Assembly: GCA_963719285.1 (NCBI GenBank)
Contig: CAVRBO010000001.1
Span: 1,178,001 to 1,242,000, forward strand
DNA: 64,000 nt
Source: C-114 sp963719285
Lineage (GTDB): Bacteria; Chloroflexota; Limnocylindria; Limnocylindrales; CSP1-4
Reading direction: 5' to 3'
The notes below the pieces were generated by a model. It was given only the letters and a program-made list of their open reading frames with translations, was not told the origin of the DNA and did not search any database. Both the position numbers and the translations under genes were made by a program. This document shows, piece by piece, positions 36,988 through 45,573 of this stretch; the first letter of the stretch is position 1; each line of letters begins with the position of its first letter.

Positions 36988-37014
36988 GCCGACCCGTCCC
37001 GGGGCACGCCCCTA

Positions 37015-38019
37015 CTACGGCGCGAGCAGGCTGTCGTCCACGAGCTGGTCGACCGGTGGCGCCGTGGCGACCGTCCCGTCCTTGAGCCCGACCATGAAGT
37101 CGGCCGTCTTCTGCCAGGCCGACCGGTCGATCGCGCCGGCGCCGTGGGCCGCCGTGTAGTCGTTCGACCACGTTCCCACGGTCGCCCGGAGGATCGCCAG
37201 CATCGTCGCCTTGTCGGCGGTCGCCAGGTTGGGGGCCTGGGCGATCGACGGGTCGATCGCCACGTTCGGATCCGCCGTGATCTCGGCCATCGCCCGGAGC
37301 GTCGCCGCGACGAACACCTTGAGCGCCGCGTGCTTGTTCCTGAGCGTGTCGACCCCCGCGATGAGGCCGTTCCCCGGCAGCGGCAGGATCGAATCGACCG
37401 CGATGACCGTCGTCGGCGTGCCCGCCAGCTCGAGCTGGACCGGCTCGTTGTTCACGAACCCCGTCGCCGCGTCGATCGCTCCCTGCGCGAGCGCGGCGCC
37501 CTGGCCGTAGTCGGGGTAGAGCTGGATGTCGAGGTCGGAGGTCTTCAACCCGGCCGAGGCGAGGAGCGCCTGGAGCATGATCCAGCTGCTGCCGTACTTG
37601 CCCGGCGTGCCGAGCTTCTTGCCCTTGAGGTCGGCCACGGTCGCGATCCCCGACGAGGCCTTCGAGAAGACGATGTTCGGCAGCTTCGCGTAGATCGTCG
37701 TGACATAGCGGATCGGAAAGCCGTTGGCCACGGCCGGGATGACCGAGGTGCCGTCGGCGAGCCCGATGTCCACGGCGCCCTGGCCGACGAGCGACACGAG
37801 GGTGTCGTCATTGCCGTTCTGGAAGGTGACGTCCAGGCCGGCCGCGGCGTAGTAGCCCTTCTGCTGGGCCAGGTAGAACGGGGCGAACTGGATGCTCTGG
37901 ATGTAGCCAAGGCCAACGACGAGCTTCGTCGCCGATGGTGCGGCGGTGGCCCCCGCCGTACAGGACGCGAGGATCGGCACCAGGAGCAGGACGGCAAGTC
38001 GGCGAAGTGGCGCGTTCAC
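37015..38019 (-). CDS. NMT1/THI5-like substrate-binding lipoprotein (probable riboflavin ABC transporter)
   Basis: 334 aa. A lipobox (VLLLVPILASC) marks a membrane-anchored binding protein. LGYIQSIQFAPFYLAQQKGYYAAAGLDVTF and LVGQGAVDIGLADGTSVIPA are typical of NMT1/THI5-type solute-binding proteins. The operon begins with an FMN riboswitch, so riboflavin or a related flavin is the likely ligand, as in RibY-type proteins predicted in Chloroflexota. The GTG at 38019 has GGAGG 5 nt upstream. It is the last gene of the ATPase-permease-binding protein operon. Confidence 0.88.
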   Translation of the reverse strand: MNAPLRRLAVLLLVPILASCTAGATAAPSATKLVVGLGYIQSIQFAPFYLAQQKGYYAAAGLDVTFQNGNDDTLVSLVGQGAVDIGLADGTSVIPAVANGFPIRYVTTIYAKLPNIVFSKASSGIATVADLKGKKLGTPGKYGSSWIMLQALLASAGLKTSDLDIQLYPDYGQGAALAQGAIDAATGFVNNEPVQLELAGTPTTVIAVDSILPLPGNGLIAGVDTLRNKHAALKVFVAATLRAMAEITADPNVAIDPSIAQAPNLATADKATMLAILRATVGTWSNDYTAAHGAGAIDRSAWQKTADFMVGLKDGTVATAPPVDQLVDDSLLAP

Positions 38020-38038
38020 GGGACCTCCAGGGGGCTTC

Positions 38039-38800
38039 TCAGCCGCGGACGCCGACCAGACGGCGCTCCACGACCACGACGGCGAGATAGCAGGCGACGC
38101 CGAGCGCCGCGATGGTGACGAGGGTGGCCAGGGCGAGCGGCATGTCGAAGCGACTGCCTTTGGCGATGAGCAGCAGGACGCCGAGGCCGCTGTCCGCGCC
38201 GGCCCATTCCGCGACGACCGCGCCGACGACGGCGAGCGTGGCGCCCACGCGGAGGCCGCCGAAGATCGAGGGCAGGGCACCCGGGATCTCGATCCGGACA
38301 AGGGTCTGGAGCCGTGAGGCCCGGAACGCGCGGCTCATCTCGAGCAGGCTGCGGTCCACCTCGCGGATCCCGACCATCGTCGCCACGGCGACCGGGAAGA
38401 ACACGATGAGCGAGCACATGACGACCTTCGAGACGAGTCCGGTCCCGAACCAGATCGCGAACAGCGGCGCGAGGGCGAGGACCGGGGTCGATTGCGCCGC
38501 GACGACGTACGGGGACAGGACCCGCCGGGCGAATCGCGACCGGGCGAGCAGGTAGCCGAGGAGCACGGCCGCGGTCGAGCCGGCGGTGAACCCGAGGACG
38601 ACCTCGAGGAGCGTCGTGGCCGCATTCGGACCGATGGTGCCATCCGCCCAACCGCTGACCAGGCGCCCGGCGACGCTCTCCGGAGGTGGCAGCACGAACG
38701 GCTTCCAGTCGCCGAGGACGACGACGAGCTTCCAGGCGACGAGGAAGACGACCGCACCGGCCAGGACGCTCCCGACAGCGACGACGCCGCCGCGGCGCAT
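38039..38800 (-). CDS. NitT/TauT-type ABC transporter permease
   Basis: 253 aa with about six membrane helices and the cytoplasmic EAA-type loop MSRAFRASRLQTLVRIEIPGALPSIFGGLRVG. It belongs to the BPD_transp_1 family that pairs with NMT1-like binding proteins. The ATG overlaps the ATPase stop (TGATG) and the binding-protein gene follows after 19 nt, so all three are one operon under the FMN riboswitch. Confidence 0.92.
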   Translation of the reverse strand: MRRGGVVAVGSVLAGAVVFLVAWKLVVVLGDWKPFVLPPPESVAGRLVSGWADGTIGPNAATTLLEVVLGFTAGSTAAVLLGYLLARSRFARRVLSPYVVAAQSTPVLALAPLFAIWFGTGLVSKVVMCSLIVFFPVAVATMVGIREVDRSLLEMSRAFRASRLQTLVRIEIPGALPSIFGGLRVGATLAVVGAVVAEWAGADSGLGVLLLIAKGSRFDMPLALATLVTIAALGVACYLAVVVVERRLVGVRG

Positions 38801-39669
38801 CAGCGCGCGCCTCCGGCGACGGCGATCGGGGCGTCCACGTCCACGTCGTCGAGTGCGAGGAGCGCACGGACCTGCGTCGCCGTGGCCGACGCGCCTTCGG
38901 TGTCGAGGTCCGCCAGGTCGCGCGGATGGGCGATCAGATCCGGGACGTCGCCGACGACCCGCCCCGGGCGACCGGCGAGCACGAGGATCCGGTCGGCCAG
39001 GAAGACCGCCTCCGGGATCGAATGGGTGACAAGCACGATGCTCGTCCCGGTCTCGCGCCACACGGCCTGGAGTTCGACGTTGAACCGCTCGCGGGTGAGC
39101 GCATCGAGCGCGCTGAACGGTTCGTCGAGGAGGAGGACCGCCGGCTCGAGCACGAGCGCCCTGGCGAGCGCCGCGCGCTGGCGCAATCCTCCCGACAGCT
39201 GGTGCGGCCGGTCGGCCTCGACGTCACGCAGGCCGACGAGGCGGAGGGCTTCACGGGCGCGAGCCTCCCGTTGGACACGTGTCCAACCGGCCAGCTCGAG
39301 CGGGAAGGCGACATTGTCCAGGACCGATCGCCACGGCAGGAGGCGGGGCTCCTGGAACACGAAACCCACCCGCGGGTCCGGCCCGGTGGTGGCGCGGCCG
39401 TCGATCGCGACAGTGCCGGCCGCCGGCACGAGCAGCCCGGCCAGGAGGCGAAGCAGGGTGCTCTTCCCGGTCCCGTTGGCACCGATGAGCACCACGAACT
39501 CGCCCGGCGCGACGGTGAACGAGATGTCCTCGACGACCGGGACGCGACCATCCGGGTAGGTGAACGCCACACCGTGGGCCTGGACCGCGGGCGCGTCCGC
39601 CACCAGCGTCGTGTTCGTCCGTTCGCCGGGTCCAGCCCGGCGTTTCGTTCGAAGGTCTTGCGTGTCCAC
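38800..39669 (-). CDS. NitT/TauT-type ABC transporter ATP-binding protein
   Basis: 289 aa. Walker A GANGTGKS, Q-loop FQEPRLLPW, signature LSGGLRQRAALARAL, Walker B VLLLDEPFSALD and the H-switch VTHSIPEAV are intact. About 30 extra N-terminal residues precede the ABC fold. The GTG at 39669 has GGAG 6 nt upstream. That site lies in a hairpin (39670-39691) next to the start, and the FMN aptamer is just upstream, so translation is probably shut off by FMN. Confidence 0.92.
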   Translation of the reverse strand: MDTQDLRTKRRAGPGERTNTTLVADAPAVQAHGVAFTYPDGRVPVVEDISFTVAPGEFVVLIGANGTGKSTLLRLLAGLLVPAAGTVAIDGRATTGPDPRVGFVFQEPRLLPWRSVLDNVAFPLELAGWTRVQREARAREALRLVGLRDVEADRPHQLSGGLRQRAALARALVLEPAVLLLDEPFSALDALTRERFNVELQAVWRETGTSIVLVTHSIPEAVFLADRILVLAGRPGRVVGDVPDLIAHPRDLADLDTEGASATATQVRALLALDDVDVDAPIAVAGGAR

Positions 39670-39691
39670 CGAGGCTCCATCTGACGCCTCG
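39670..39691 (-). promoter_or_regulatory. Shine-Dalgarno-sequestering hairpin (riboswitch expression platform)
   Basis: CGAGGC and GCCTCG form a perfect 6-bp stem with a 10-nt loop, ending directly before the GTG at 39669. The GGAG ribosome site straddles the loop and stem. This is the expected off-state platform for a translational riboswitch. Confidence 0.6.
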
Positions 39692-39737
39692 GGACACGTC
39701 GTCGACCGGCCGACGCCGAACGGGCGCACGACCCTGC

Positions 39738-39899
39738 CCTCTTCCATCCGGACTGTACCGTCGGCTCCGGTTCGGCGGCATGGCCACCGTTCGGATCTGC
39801 TGCACTCCCCGGCGCTGCGCCGCGGAGCCGCTCGTGGGCTCGACCCGCCTGCGCGGGCCCTACCACCGGTCGGGAATCTCACCCTGCCCCGAGAGCACG
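39738..39899 (-). ncRNA. FMN riboswitch (RFN element)
   Basis: On the minus strand the conserved blocks occur in order: GGGCAGGGTGAGATTCCCG (39889-39871), ACCGGTGGTAGGGCCCGCG next to it, then near the 3' end CCGACGGTACAGTCCGGATG and GGAAGAGG (to about 39738). CTCT and AGAG at the edges can close P1. This is the standard FMN aptamer. It sits about 70 nt upstream of the ABC ATPase start. Confidence 0.93.
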
Positions 39900-39941
39900 G
39901 CGAGTCTAGCACGGCCCTTCGCCCGGCCCCGTTCGGGCTGG

Positions 39942-41411
39942 TCAGCGGTGCGGCAGGTCCCGCAGCCGCCGGACGGTCGGGGCGATGGCCGGCCACAACC
40001 CGACGTAGGCCTCGTAGAGCGCGTCGTAGCGAGCGGCTACCGCAGGGTCGGGCTCGATCCGGTGGTCGATGCGGACCATCGCGCCGATCGCGGCACGGAC
40101 GTCGGCGTGCCACCCGACGGCGGTCGCACCCAGGATCGCCGCCCCGAGCACGGCCGTCTCGCGGACCGCCGGCACGGCCACCGTGACGCCGAGGACGTCG
40201 GCCTTGATCCGGTTCCAGGTGTCGTCACGGGCGGTCCCGCCGGTCACGACGAGTTCGTCGATCCGCAGGCCTGCCGCGAAGATCGGAGCGGCGACGTGAC
40301 GCAGGGCCAGGGCGGCCGCCTCGAGCACCGCCCGGGCGAGGTGCGCGCGCCCGTGGCTCAGGGTCAGCCCCACGAACGCCCCGCGCGCGCCCGGGTCCCA
40401 GATCGGCGAGCGCTCCCCTGCGAGATACGGCAGGAACACGAGTCCGTCCGCGCCCGGCGCCACTCCGGCGGCCTCGGCCACCAGCGTTTCCGGTGTCGCG
40501 GCACCGCCCACGACCGAACCCGCCAGCCAGTCGAGTGCCTTGCCGGTCGCCGTCATCGCCCCGCCCACGATCCAGCGGTGGGCGATCGGCGCCGGCGCGA
40601 CCCACGCGCCGGGAACGTCCACGGCGTGATTCCAGTAGACCGCCAGGCCGCCGCTCGTCCCGCCGGTGTCGACGGCGTCGCCGGCGTCGAGCAGGCCCGC
40701 GCCGTGGAAGCTCGCGAACGAATCGACCATGCCGGCGACGACCGGGAGCCCCGGTTCGAGTCCTAGGGCCCGAGCGGCCTCGTCCGTCAGCCGACCTACG
40801 ATCGAGCCCGCATCGACCAGGGGTGGCAGGCGCTCGATCGCCAGACCGGTCGTGCCCACCTTCAGCCGGATGGGCAGGACCTGACCACGCGACCGCGTCG
40901 TCGCCGCCTCGCCGGTCAGCCGGAAGGCGGCCCACTCCCAGGCGTTGAGGTACCAGCATGTCCGCGCGACATCGGCCGCCGGGCCGTGCTCTTCGAGCCA
41001 GCGCGCCGCGGGCAGGATCCCGAGGCCCCATCCGGCCAGGCCGGTCGCCGCCTCGAGCGGGCCGGACTGGGTGGCCGGCCGGCCATCCATCCAGGTGATC
41101 GCCGGACTCGTCGCCCTGCCGTGCGGATCCACCGCCACGAGCGTGGGACCCTGCCCCACCACGCAGATCGCCGCCACGTGGGCTCGCGTGCCACCCGCGT
41201 CGGCCGAGGCGCTCGCCCGCTCCACCGCCAGGCCGAGTGCCGCCCACCACGCGTCGGGATCCTGCTCGACCGCGCCGGTCTCCGTGTCGACCGTGAGCGG
41301 ATAGCCCTCGTGGTCCGCGGCAAGAAGCGCCCCGGAGGCGCTCAGGAGGCCGACCTTGACTTCGGTCGTGCCGAGGTCGATCGCGAGGATCGCGGGGTCT
41401 CCGGCTCCCAC
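39942..41411 (-). CDS. FGGY-family carbohydrate kinase
   Basis: 489 aa. ILAIDLGTTEVKVGLL is the phosphate-1 loop, and FLPYLAGERSPIWDPGARGAF with ELVVTGGTARDDTWNRIKADVLG are FGGY C-terminal signatures. AITWMDGRPATQ suggests the xylulokinase/gluconokinase group, but the sugar is not certain. The GTG follows the glcD stop by 2 nt, so the kinase and the 2-hydroxy-acid oxidase are one operon. It ends just upstream of the FMN riboswitch. Confidence 0.87.
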   Translation of the reverse strand: MGAGDPAILAIDLGTTEVKVGLLSASGALLAADHEGYPLTVDTETGAVEQDPDAWWAALGLAVERASASADAGGTRAHVAAICVVGQGPTLVAVDPHGRATSPAITWMDGRPATQSGPLEAATGLAGWGLGILPAARWLEEHGPAADVARTCWYLNAWEWAAFRLTGEAATTRSRGQVLPIRLKVGTTGLAIERLPPLVDAGSIVGRLTDEAARALGLEPGLPVVAGMVDSFASFHGAGLLDAGDAVDTGGTSGGLAVYWNHAVDVPGAWVAPAPIAHRWIVGGAMTATGKALDWLAGSVVGGAATPETLVAEAAGVAPGADGLVFLPYLAGERSPIWDPGARGAFVGLTLSHGRAHLARAVLEAAALALRHVAAPIFAAGLRIDELVVTGGTARDDTWNRIKADVLGVTVAVPAVRETAVLGAAILGATAVGWHADVRAAIGAMVRIDHRIEPDPAVAARYDALYEAYVGLWPAIAPTVRRLRDLPHR

Positions 41412-41413
41412 GC

Positions 41414-42850
41414 CTAGAGGACCTTGCCGGGGTTGAGCAGCCCCATCGGATCCAGGGCGTCCTTGATCGACTGCATGACCCGAAGCGCGTCCGGCCCGAC
41501 TTGCTCCACGAGCGAGGCCCGGCGGCTCGAGCCCACCCCGTGCTCGGCCGTGATCGTCCCGCCGAGCTCGATCGCGGCCCGATAGAGGTCGATCCGGGCC
41601 GCCTCGTTCAACTCCTCGGCCCGCGGGTCGTCGCGGTCGAAGATGAGGTTCGGATGCAGGTTCCCGTCACCGGCGTGGCCGAACGTCGCGATCCGGATGC
41701 CATGCTTCTGCCCGACCCGGTCGATGGCCCGGAGCAGCTCCGGCACGCGGCCGCGGGGCACGCCCACGTCCTCCATCCGCACGGTGCCGAGGCGCTCCAA
41801 GGCGCGCAACGCGAGTCGTCGAGCCTGGCGCAGCCAGTCGGCTTCCTGTGGATCGGTCGCCTGGATGACGGATGAGGCGCCCGCGTCCGTGCAGGCCACG
41901 GTCGCCCGCTCGATGTCGACGCTCGCGGCCGCCGCGGGCAGGTCGGTCTCGACGAGGAGCATCGCGGCGGCGTCCCGATCCAGGCCGAGATGATGCCATT
42001 CGTCCACCGCCTCGATCGTCAGCCGGTCCATGAGCTCGAGGGTCACGGGCGCGATGCCGGCCGCCGTGATCGCGCTGACCGCGTTGCCGGCACTCTCCAG
42101 GGTCGGGAAGAAGGCAAGCAGGGTCGCCCGGGGCGAGGGAGCTGGCCGGAGACGGAGGGTCGCCTCCGTGATGAGCCCGAGCGTCCCCTGCGACCCGACG
42201 AACAGGTGGGTCAGCGCATACCCGGCGACGTCCTTGACGTTCCGGCCGCCCGTCCGGATGACCGTTCCGTCGACGAGCACGACCTCCAGGCCGAGCACGG
42301 AGTCGCGGGTCTGGCCGTACTTCACGCAGCACAGCCCACCGGCGTTGGTCCCGAGATTCCCGCCGATGGAGCAGATCTCGTAGCTCGCCGGATCCGGGGC
42401 GTAGAACAGGCCCTCCGCCGCGACGGCGGCCTTGAACGCCGCGTTGAGGATGCCCGGTTGCACGACCGCGACGAGATTCGGGCGGTCGATCTCGAGGATC
42501 GCGTCCATCTTCGTGAACACGATCGTCAGCGCACCGGCGACCCCTGCGGCCCCGCCACTCAGGCCCGTGCCCGCCCCCCGCGGCACGACCGGGACCCGAT
42601 GGGCGGTCGCCAGGCGCATGAGCTCGGCGACCTGGGCCGTCCCGGTCGGGAGCGCCACGGCCAGCGGCAGCTCCGTGCGGAGGTACGGGGTCTCGTCGCG
42701 CCGATACGACTCGCGGTCCACGGCGTCCGTGAGGAGTCGCATCCCCGGCAGTCGTCGGCCGATCTCGTCGAGGAACGCGGCCTGGGCCACGGTCGGCGCG
42801 GCGGCGGCCACGCTCCCCGTCGTGGGCGCGACCGTGGCTGGTTCGTGCAT
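41414..42850 (-). CDS. glcD: FAD-binding glycolate/D-lactate oxidase subunit (GlcD-type)
   Basis: 478 aa. The PCMH-type FAD domain is shown by VPVVPRGAGTGLSGGA and ICSIGGNLGTNAGGLCCVKYG. The C-terminal FAD-linked oxidase domain has FGHAGDGNLHPNLIFD and ITAEHGVGSSRR. GlcD oxidises glycolate to glyoxylate with GlcE/GlcF; those partners are not in the window, so it may act alone as a D-2-hydroxy-acid dehydrogenase. Its product could feed malate synthase. CATACT lies 6 nt before the ATG. Confidence 0.92.
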   Translation of the reverse strand: MHEPATVAPTTGSVAAAAPTVAQAAFLDEIGRRLPGMRLLTDAVDRESYRRDETPYLRTELPLAVALPTGTAQVAELMRLATAHRVPVVPRGAGTGLSGGAAGVAGALTIVFTKMDAILEIDRPNLVAVVQPGILNAAFKAAVAAEGLFYAPDPASYEICSIGGNLGTNAGGLCCVKYGQTRDSVLGLEVVLVDGTVIRTGGRNVKDVAGYALTHLFVGSQGTLGLITEATLRLRPAPSPRATLLAFFPTLESAGNAVSAITAAGIAPVTLELMDRLTIEAVDEWHHLGLDRDAAAMLLVETDLPAAAASVDIERATVACTDAGASSVIQATDPQEADWLRQARRLALRALERLGTVRMEDVGVPRGRVPELLRAIDRVGQKHGIRIATFGHAGDGNLHPNLIFDRDDPRAEELNEAARIDLYRAAIELGGTITAEHGVGSSRRASLVEQVGPDALRVMQSIKDALDPMGLLNPGKVL

Positions 42851-42856
42851 CGGACG

Positions 42857-42862
42857 AGTATG
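42857..42862 (-). promoter_or_regulatory. Leaderless -10 box CATACT
   Basis: CATACT ends 6 nt before the glcD ATG at 42850. No Shine-Dalgarno sequence is visible. Confidence 0.4.
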
Positions 42863-42865
42863 CCA

Positions 42866-42922
42866 GCCGGGCTCGGTCAGCCGGGCTCGGTCAACCGGGC
42901 TCGGTCAGCCGGGCTCGGTCAG
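42866..42922. repeat. 14-bp tandem repeat, about four units
   Basis: The unit CCGGGCTCGGTCAG repeats about four times between glcD and the MpaB-like gene's stop, the last unit running into its C-terminal codons. Confidence 0.75.
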
Positions 42923-43893
42923 CCGGATGGCGACTGCCGGTCCTCGCGGGCGACCCGTCGATCGGCGGACAGCGCCCGCGGCATCTGCCGGAATCCAGCC
43001 GGAAGGCGCGGACGCCAGAACCGGACGCCGGCCGACAACCATCGGGCGACCAGCTCCCGCCGGGCATCCCACGGGATCTCGAACTCCTCGCGCAGGCCCG
43101 CGGGCAGCAGGCCGACCGCCGGCCAGAGCGTCCAGTCCGTGAGCCGGCCCGGCACCGCGTCCAGGACCGCGCCCAAGGGGCCGCTCAACGGTTCCGGCGC
43201 GACACGGGCCAACGGCCCCATCCGCGGGTGGAGGATCACTTCGGCGAGGGCGCGGGCGGTCGGCGTGGGATGGACCGGCCCGTCGGGCGCCAGCATCGCG
43301 GCCATGTACGCGTCGAAGGCCGGGATATCGGCGGGCACCCGGTCGACCGGGACGCCGAACGCGACCGCGATCTGGCGCGTCTCCTCGTAGTACGCCGCCC
43401 GGCGCGTCGGCGAGAGCGGCTCGACGAAGAAGTCGTACGCGACCATCGTCGAGTCGACCAAGGTCGCGTGGACCCACAGGGCCAGGGCAGGATCGCGCGC
43501 GGTGTAGGAGATCGCGCCGGTCGTCACGACGGCCGCCGGGTCGCGCACGGGACCTGCGACGCGCCGGTGGAGCCCGCCCAGTCGGACGATCTCGGCCCGT
43601 GCCGCCGCCCTCGTCCCGTACACGATCGTGAAGTAGCTGCGCAGGGTGCCGGACAGGCGGCGCCACGGATCGGTCCGGAAGTCGCTGTGCTGGTCGACTC
43701 CCTCGGCGACGAGCGGGTGGGCGACCTGGAGGAGCAGCGAGCGCGGACCCCCGACGACCATCATGGCCGCCTCCCGGCTCAGCCGCCACGCCTCCGACGC
43801 CGGGCCGTACAACCCATCGATGTCGCGACCGGCACCGCCGAGCTCCGACATCTTCCCGAACGCCGTCCGCTCCGTACCCGATGACGTGACCAC
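42919..43893 (-). CDS. MpaB-family (DUF2236) oxygenase-like protein
   Basis: 324 aa. LLLQVAHPLVAEGVDQHSDFRTDPWRRL, then VHATLVDSTMVAYDFFV, match the MpaB/DUF2236 group, which includes heme latex-clearing oxygenases. The conserved histidines are present (AHP, VHA). The substrate is unknown. The GTG at 43893 is chosen because TATCGT lies exactly 6 nt upstream; an ATG at 43851 is the alternative. It is divergent from the 224-aa gene, with only 18 bp between the two start codons. Confidence 0.83.
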   Translation of the reverse strand: MVTSSGTERTAFGKMSELGGAGRDIDGLYGPASEAWRLSREAAMMVVGGPRSLLLQVAHPLVAEGVDQHSDFRTDPWRRLSGTLRSYFTIVYGTRAAARAEIVRLGGLHRRVAGPVRDPAAVVTTGAISYTARDPALALWVHATLVDSTMVAYDFFVEPLSPTRRAAYYEETRQIAVAFGVPVDRVPADIPAFDAYMAAMLAPDGPVHPTPTARALAEVILHPRMGPLARVAPEPLSGPLGAVLDAVPGRLTDWTLWPAVGLLPAGLREEFEIPWDARRELVARWLSAGVRFWRPRLPAGFRQMPRALSADRRVAREDRQSPSG

Positions 43894-43898
43894 CTCGC

Positions 43899-43905
43899 TA
43901 CGATA
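43899..43905. promoter_or_regulatory. Shared near-palindromic bidirectional -10 (TACGATA)
   Basis: The plus strand reads TACGAT (43899-43904), 7 nt before the ATG at 43912. The minus strand reads TATCGT (43905-43900), 6 nt before the GTG at 43893. Both divergent genes would start transcription at their start codons from one symmetric -10. Confidence 0.6.
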
Positions 43906-43911
43906 GCCCCG

Positions 43912-44586
43912 ATGACCACGAAGGCCGGTCGCCGACCCGTCGAAGGTGGCGCGGCGGCTACGTCCACACCCATCGCCGAGGTGCCCGCTCCCCCGGTCCC
44001 GGCGACGGCCGGTCGTGCTCGCTGGGGCGCCGACTTCGAGCCCGACCGCCTTGCCCAGCTCGAACTGCGGATGTGGAAGGCGTACTACCGGCGCCAGCCG
44101 GCCCGGCTGTTCGGAACTCTCGTCCTTGGCCTTCGGGAGCAGGCCCATGTCGGGTGGCCACGCGCGCTCGTCGCCGCCGTGTTCCTGACGAAGGCCGCGG
44201 TCGGGTTCGCCCGGGCCACCGGCGAGTACGAGCGGTTCGCTCCGGACGTCTCGCGCGGATATCGCTGGCTCGGGCTGCCCGCCGACGTGGACATGGAGGC
44301 GGTCGCCCGCGAGGAGCTGCGCTGGTGGGTCGTCCGGCGCGAGATCGGGCTGGCCGCGGGCTCGGCCGCCGGCGAGACGATCGCCCGGCTCTACGCCGCG
44401 TTGTACGACGTGCCGGTCGAGACCGTGGCCGAGGCCGGAAGGCTGCGCGGGCTGGCCGCCGAAGTGCGCGATCGCGGCGCGACCGCCGACCCGGACGGTC
44501 CGGCCGGGCTCGGGGCGGCCTACTGGCCGGAGGTCGCCCGCCTGTTGCGCGAGTCGTATCGGAGCCTGGCCGCCGCGCTGGCCTGA
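43912..44586 (+). CDS. Conserved hypothetical protein (224 aa)
   Basis: 224 aa, soluble and helical, with an Ala/Pro/Thr-rich N-terminal 35 residues. ELRMWKAYYRRQPARLF and WPRALVAAVFLTKAAVGFARA recall a helical-bundle protein. No catalytic motif and no family is recognised. It is divergent from the MpaB-like gene with a shared promoter, so they may act in the same process. The ATG has no Shine-Dalgarno sequence. Confidence 0.75.
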   Translation: MTTKAGRRPVEGGAAATSTPIAEVPAPPVPATAGRARWGADFEPDRLAQLELRMWKAYYRRQPARLFGTLVLGLREQAHVGWPRALVAAVFLTKAAVGFARATGEYERFAPDVSRGYRWLGLPADVDMEAVAREELRWWVVRREIGLAAGSAAGETIARLYAALYDVPVETVAEAGRLRGLAAEVRDRGATADPDGPAGLGAAYWPEVARLLRESYRSLAAALA

Positions 44587-44661
44587 TCCGGCGAGCGGCG
44601 GCCGGTGAGCCGTGGCTGACCCGGCCGATCCGTGCTCGGCTCCCGGGCGGGGGCCACTGGT

Positions 44662-44804
44662 TATGGCCATGTGTGCATATCGGCGTCCCGTCGCGCCGCG
44701 GCGATCGGACCCGTCGCGTCGCAGGAATGGTCCCGTCGCGCCGCGGGCATCGGTCCCGTCGCGCCGCGGGCATCGATCCCCGTCGCTATGCACCTACGGC
44801 CATA
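44662..44804. mobile_element. MITE-like element, family B copy 1
   Basis: 143 bp bounded by 18-bp imperfect inverted repeats, TATGGCCATGTGTGCATA (44662-44679) and TATGCACCTACGGCCATA (44787-44804), which pair at 15 of 18 positions. The interior holds four tandem units of about 23 bp (CCCGTCGCGCCGCGGGCATC-type) at 44687-44777. A related element lies at 52920-53073. Non-coding. Confidence 0.65.
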
Positions 44805-44855
44805 CGAATTGGGGGCCTCGCGGGCGGCTCCGTGCTCGACGGGGGGCGACGGACC

Positions 44856-45521
44856 CTAGATGTCGTCCGGGCGGCGCCCCACGACCCACCAAGCGACCGG
44901 GAAGAGTCCCGCCGCCAGCAGCAGCTTGATCGTGTCGCCGATGAGGAAGGGCGTCAGGCCCTTGTCGATCGCGGTCGCCCCGTCCATCCCCGTGGCCGCC
45001 ATGAGCCAGGGCAGACCGACCAGGTAGATCACGATGTTCCCGAGGAGCATCGCGCCGAGCGCGCCACCGATCCGCCGGTCCCAGCCGAGCTCCGCCAGGC
45101 GGCCGACGAGCGCGGCAGCGAGAACGAAGCCGAGCAGATAGCCGCCGCTCGAGCCCAGGACGAGATGGCCGTCCCGGATCGTGCCGATGACATCGATCCC
45201 CGAGCGATGCTGGGCGTATATCGGGAGGACCAGGCCAAGGGCCAGGTAGAGCAGGGTCGCGAGCAGCCCCCGCCGGAAGCCGAGAGCCCCGCCCACGAGC
45301 AGGACGGCGAACGTCTGGCCGGTCACCGGCACGGGCGTGCCCGGCACCTGGATCGAGAGGTTGGCCGCCAGCGCGATGAACAGGGCGCCGGCGCCGATGA
45401 GCGCCACGTGCCGCAGCCGTGAACCGATCCGCTCGGCGACGGCGACCGGGACGAGGAAGTCACCGATCGTGATCCCCCGCTCCAGGGCCGGGACGCGGGT
45501 CAATCGTGACGTCGCGATCAT
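44856..45521 (-). CDS. bioY: Biotin transporter BioY
   Basis: 221 aa with about six membrane helices. NLSIQVPGTPVPVTGQTFAVLLVGGALGFRRG and GSSGGYLLGFVLAAALVG are BioY signatures. BioY is the S-component for biotin uptake and works alone or with shared ECF ATPases. No bioM/bioN neighbour is seen. The ATG at 45521 has GGAGGAGAGG upstream. It follows the FtsX-type permease by 52 bp on the same strand. Confidence 0.93.
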   Translation of the reverse strand: MIATSRLTRVPALERGITIGDFLVPVAVAERIGSRLRHVALIGAGALFIALAANLSIQVPGTPVPVTGQTFAVLLVGGALGFRRGLLATLLYLALGLVLPIYAQHRSGIDVIGTIRDGHLVLGSSGGYLLGFVLAAALVGRLAELGWDRRIGGALGAMLLGNIVIYLVGLPWLMAATGMDGATAIDKGLTPFLIGDTIKLLLAAGLFPVAWWVVGRRPDDI

Positions 45522-45573
45522 CGTGCCTCTCCTCCATGCACCACCGTCCGCGGCGGCGATGCGTTGACGAAGT

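Noticed and set aside
39738..39899. TPP riboswitch, suggested by the THI5-like binding protein
   Set aside because: The conserved blocks are those of the FMN aptamer (CAGGGTGAGATTCCC, ACCGGTGGT, AGTCCGGATG). TPP motifs are absent.
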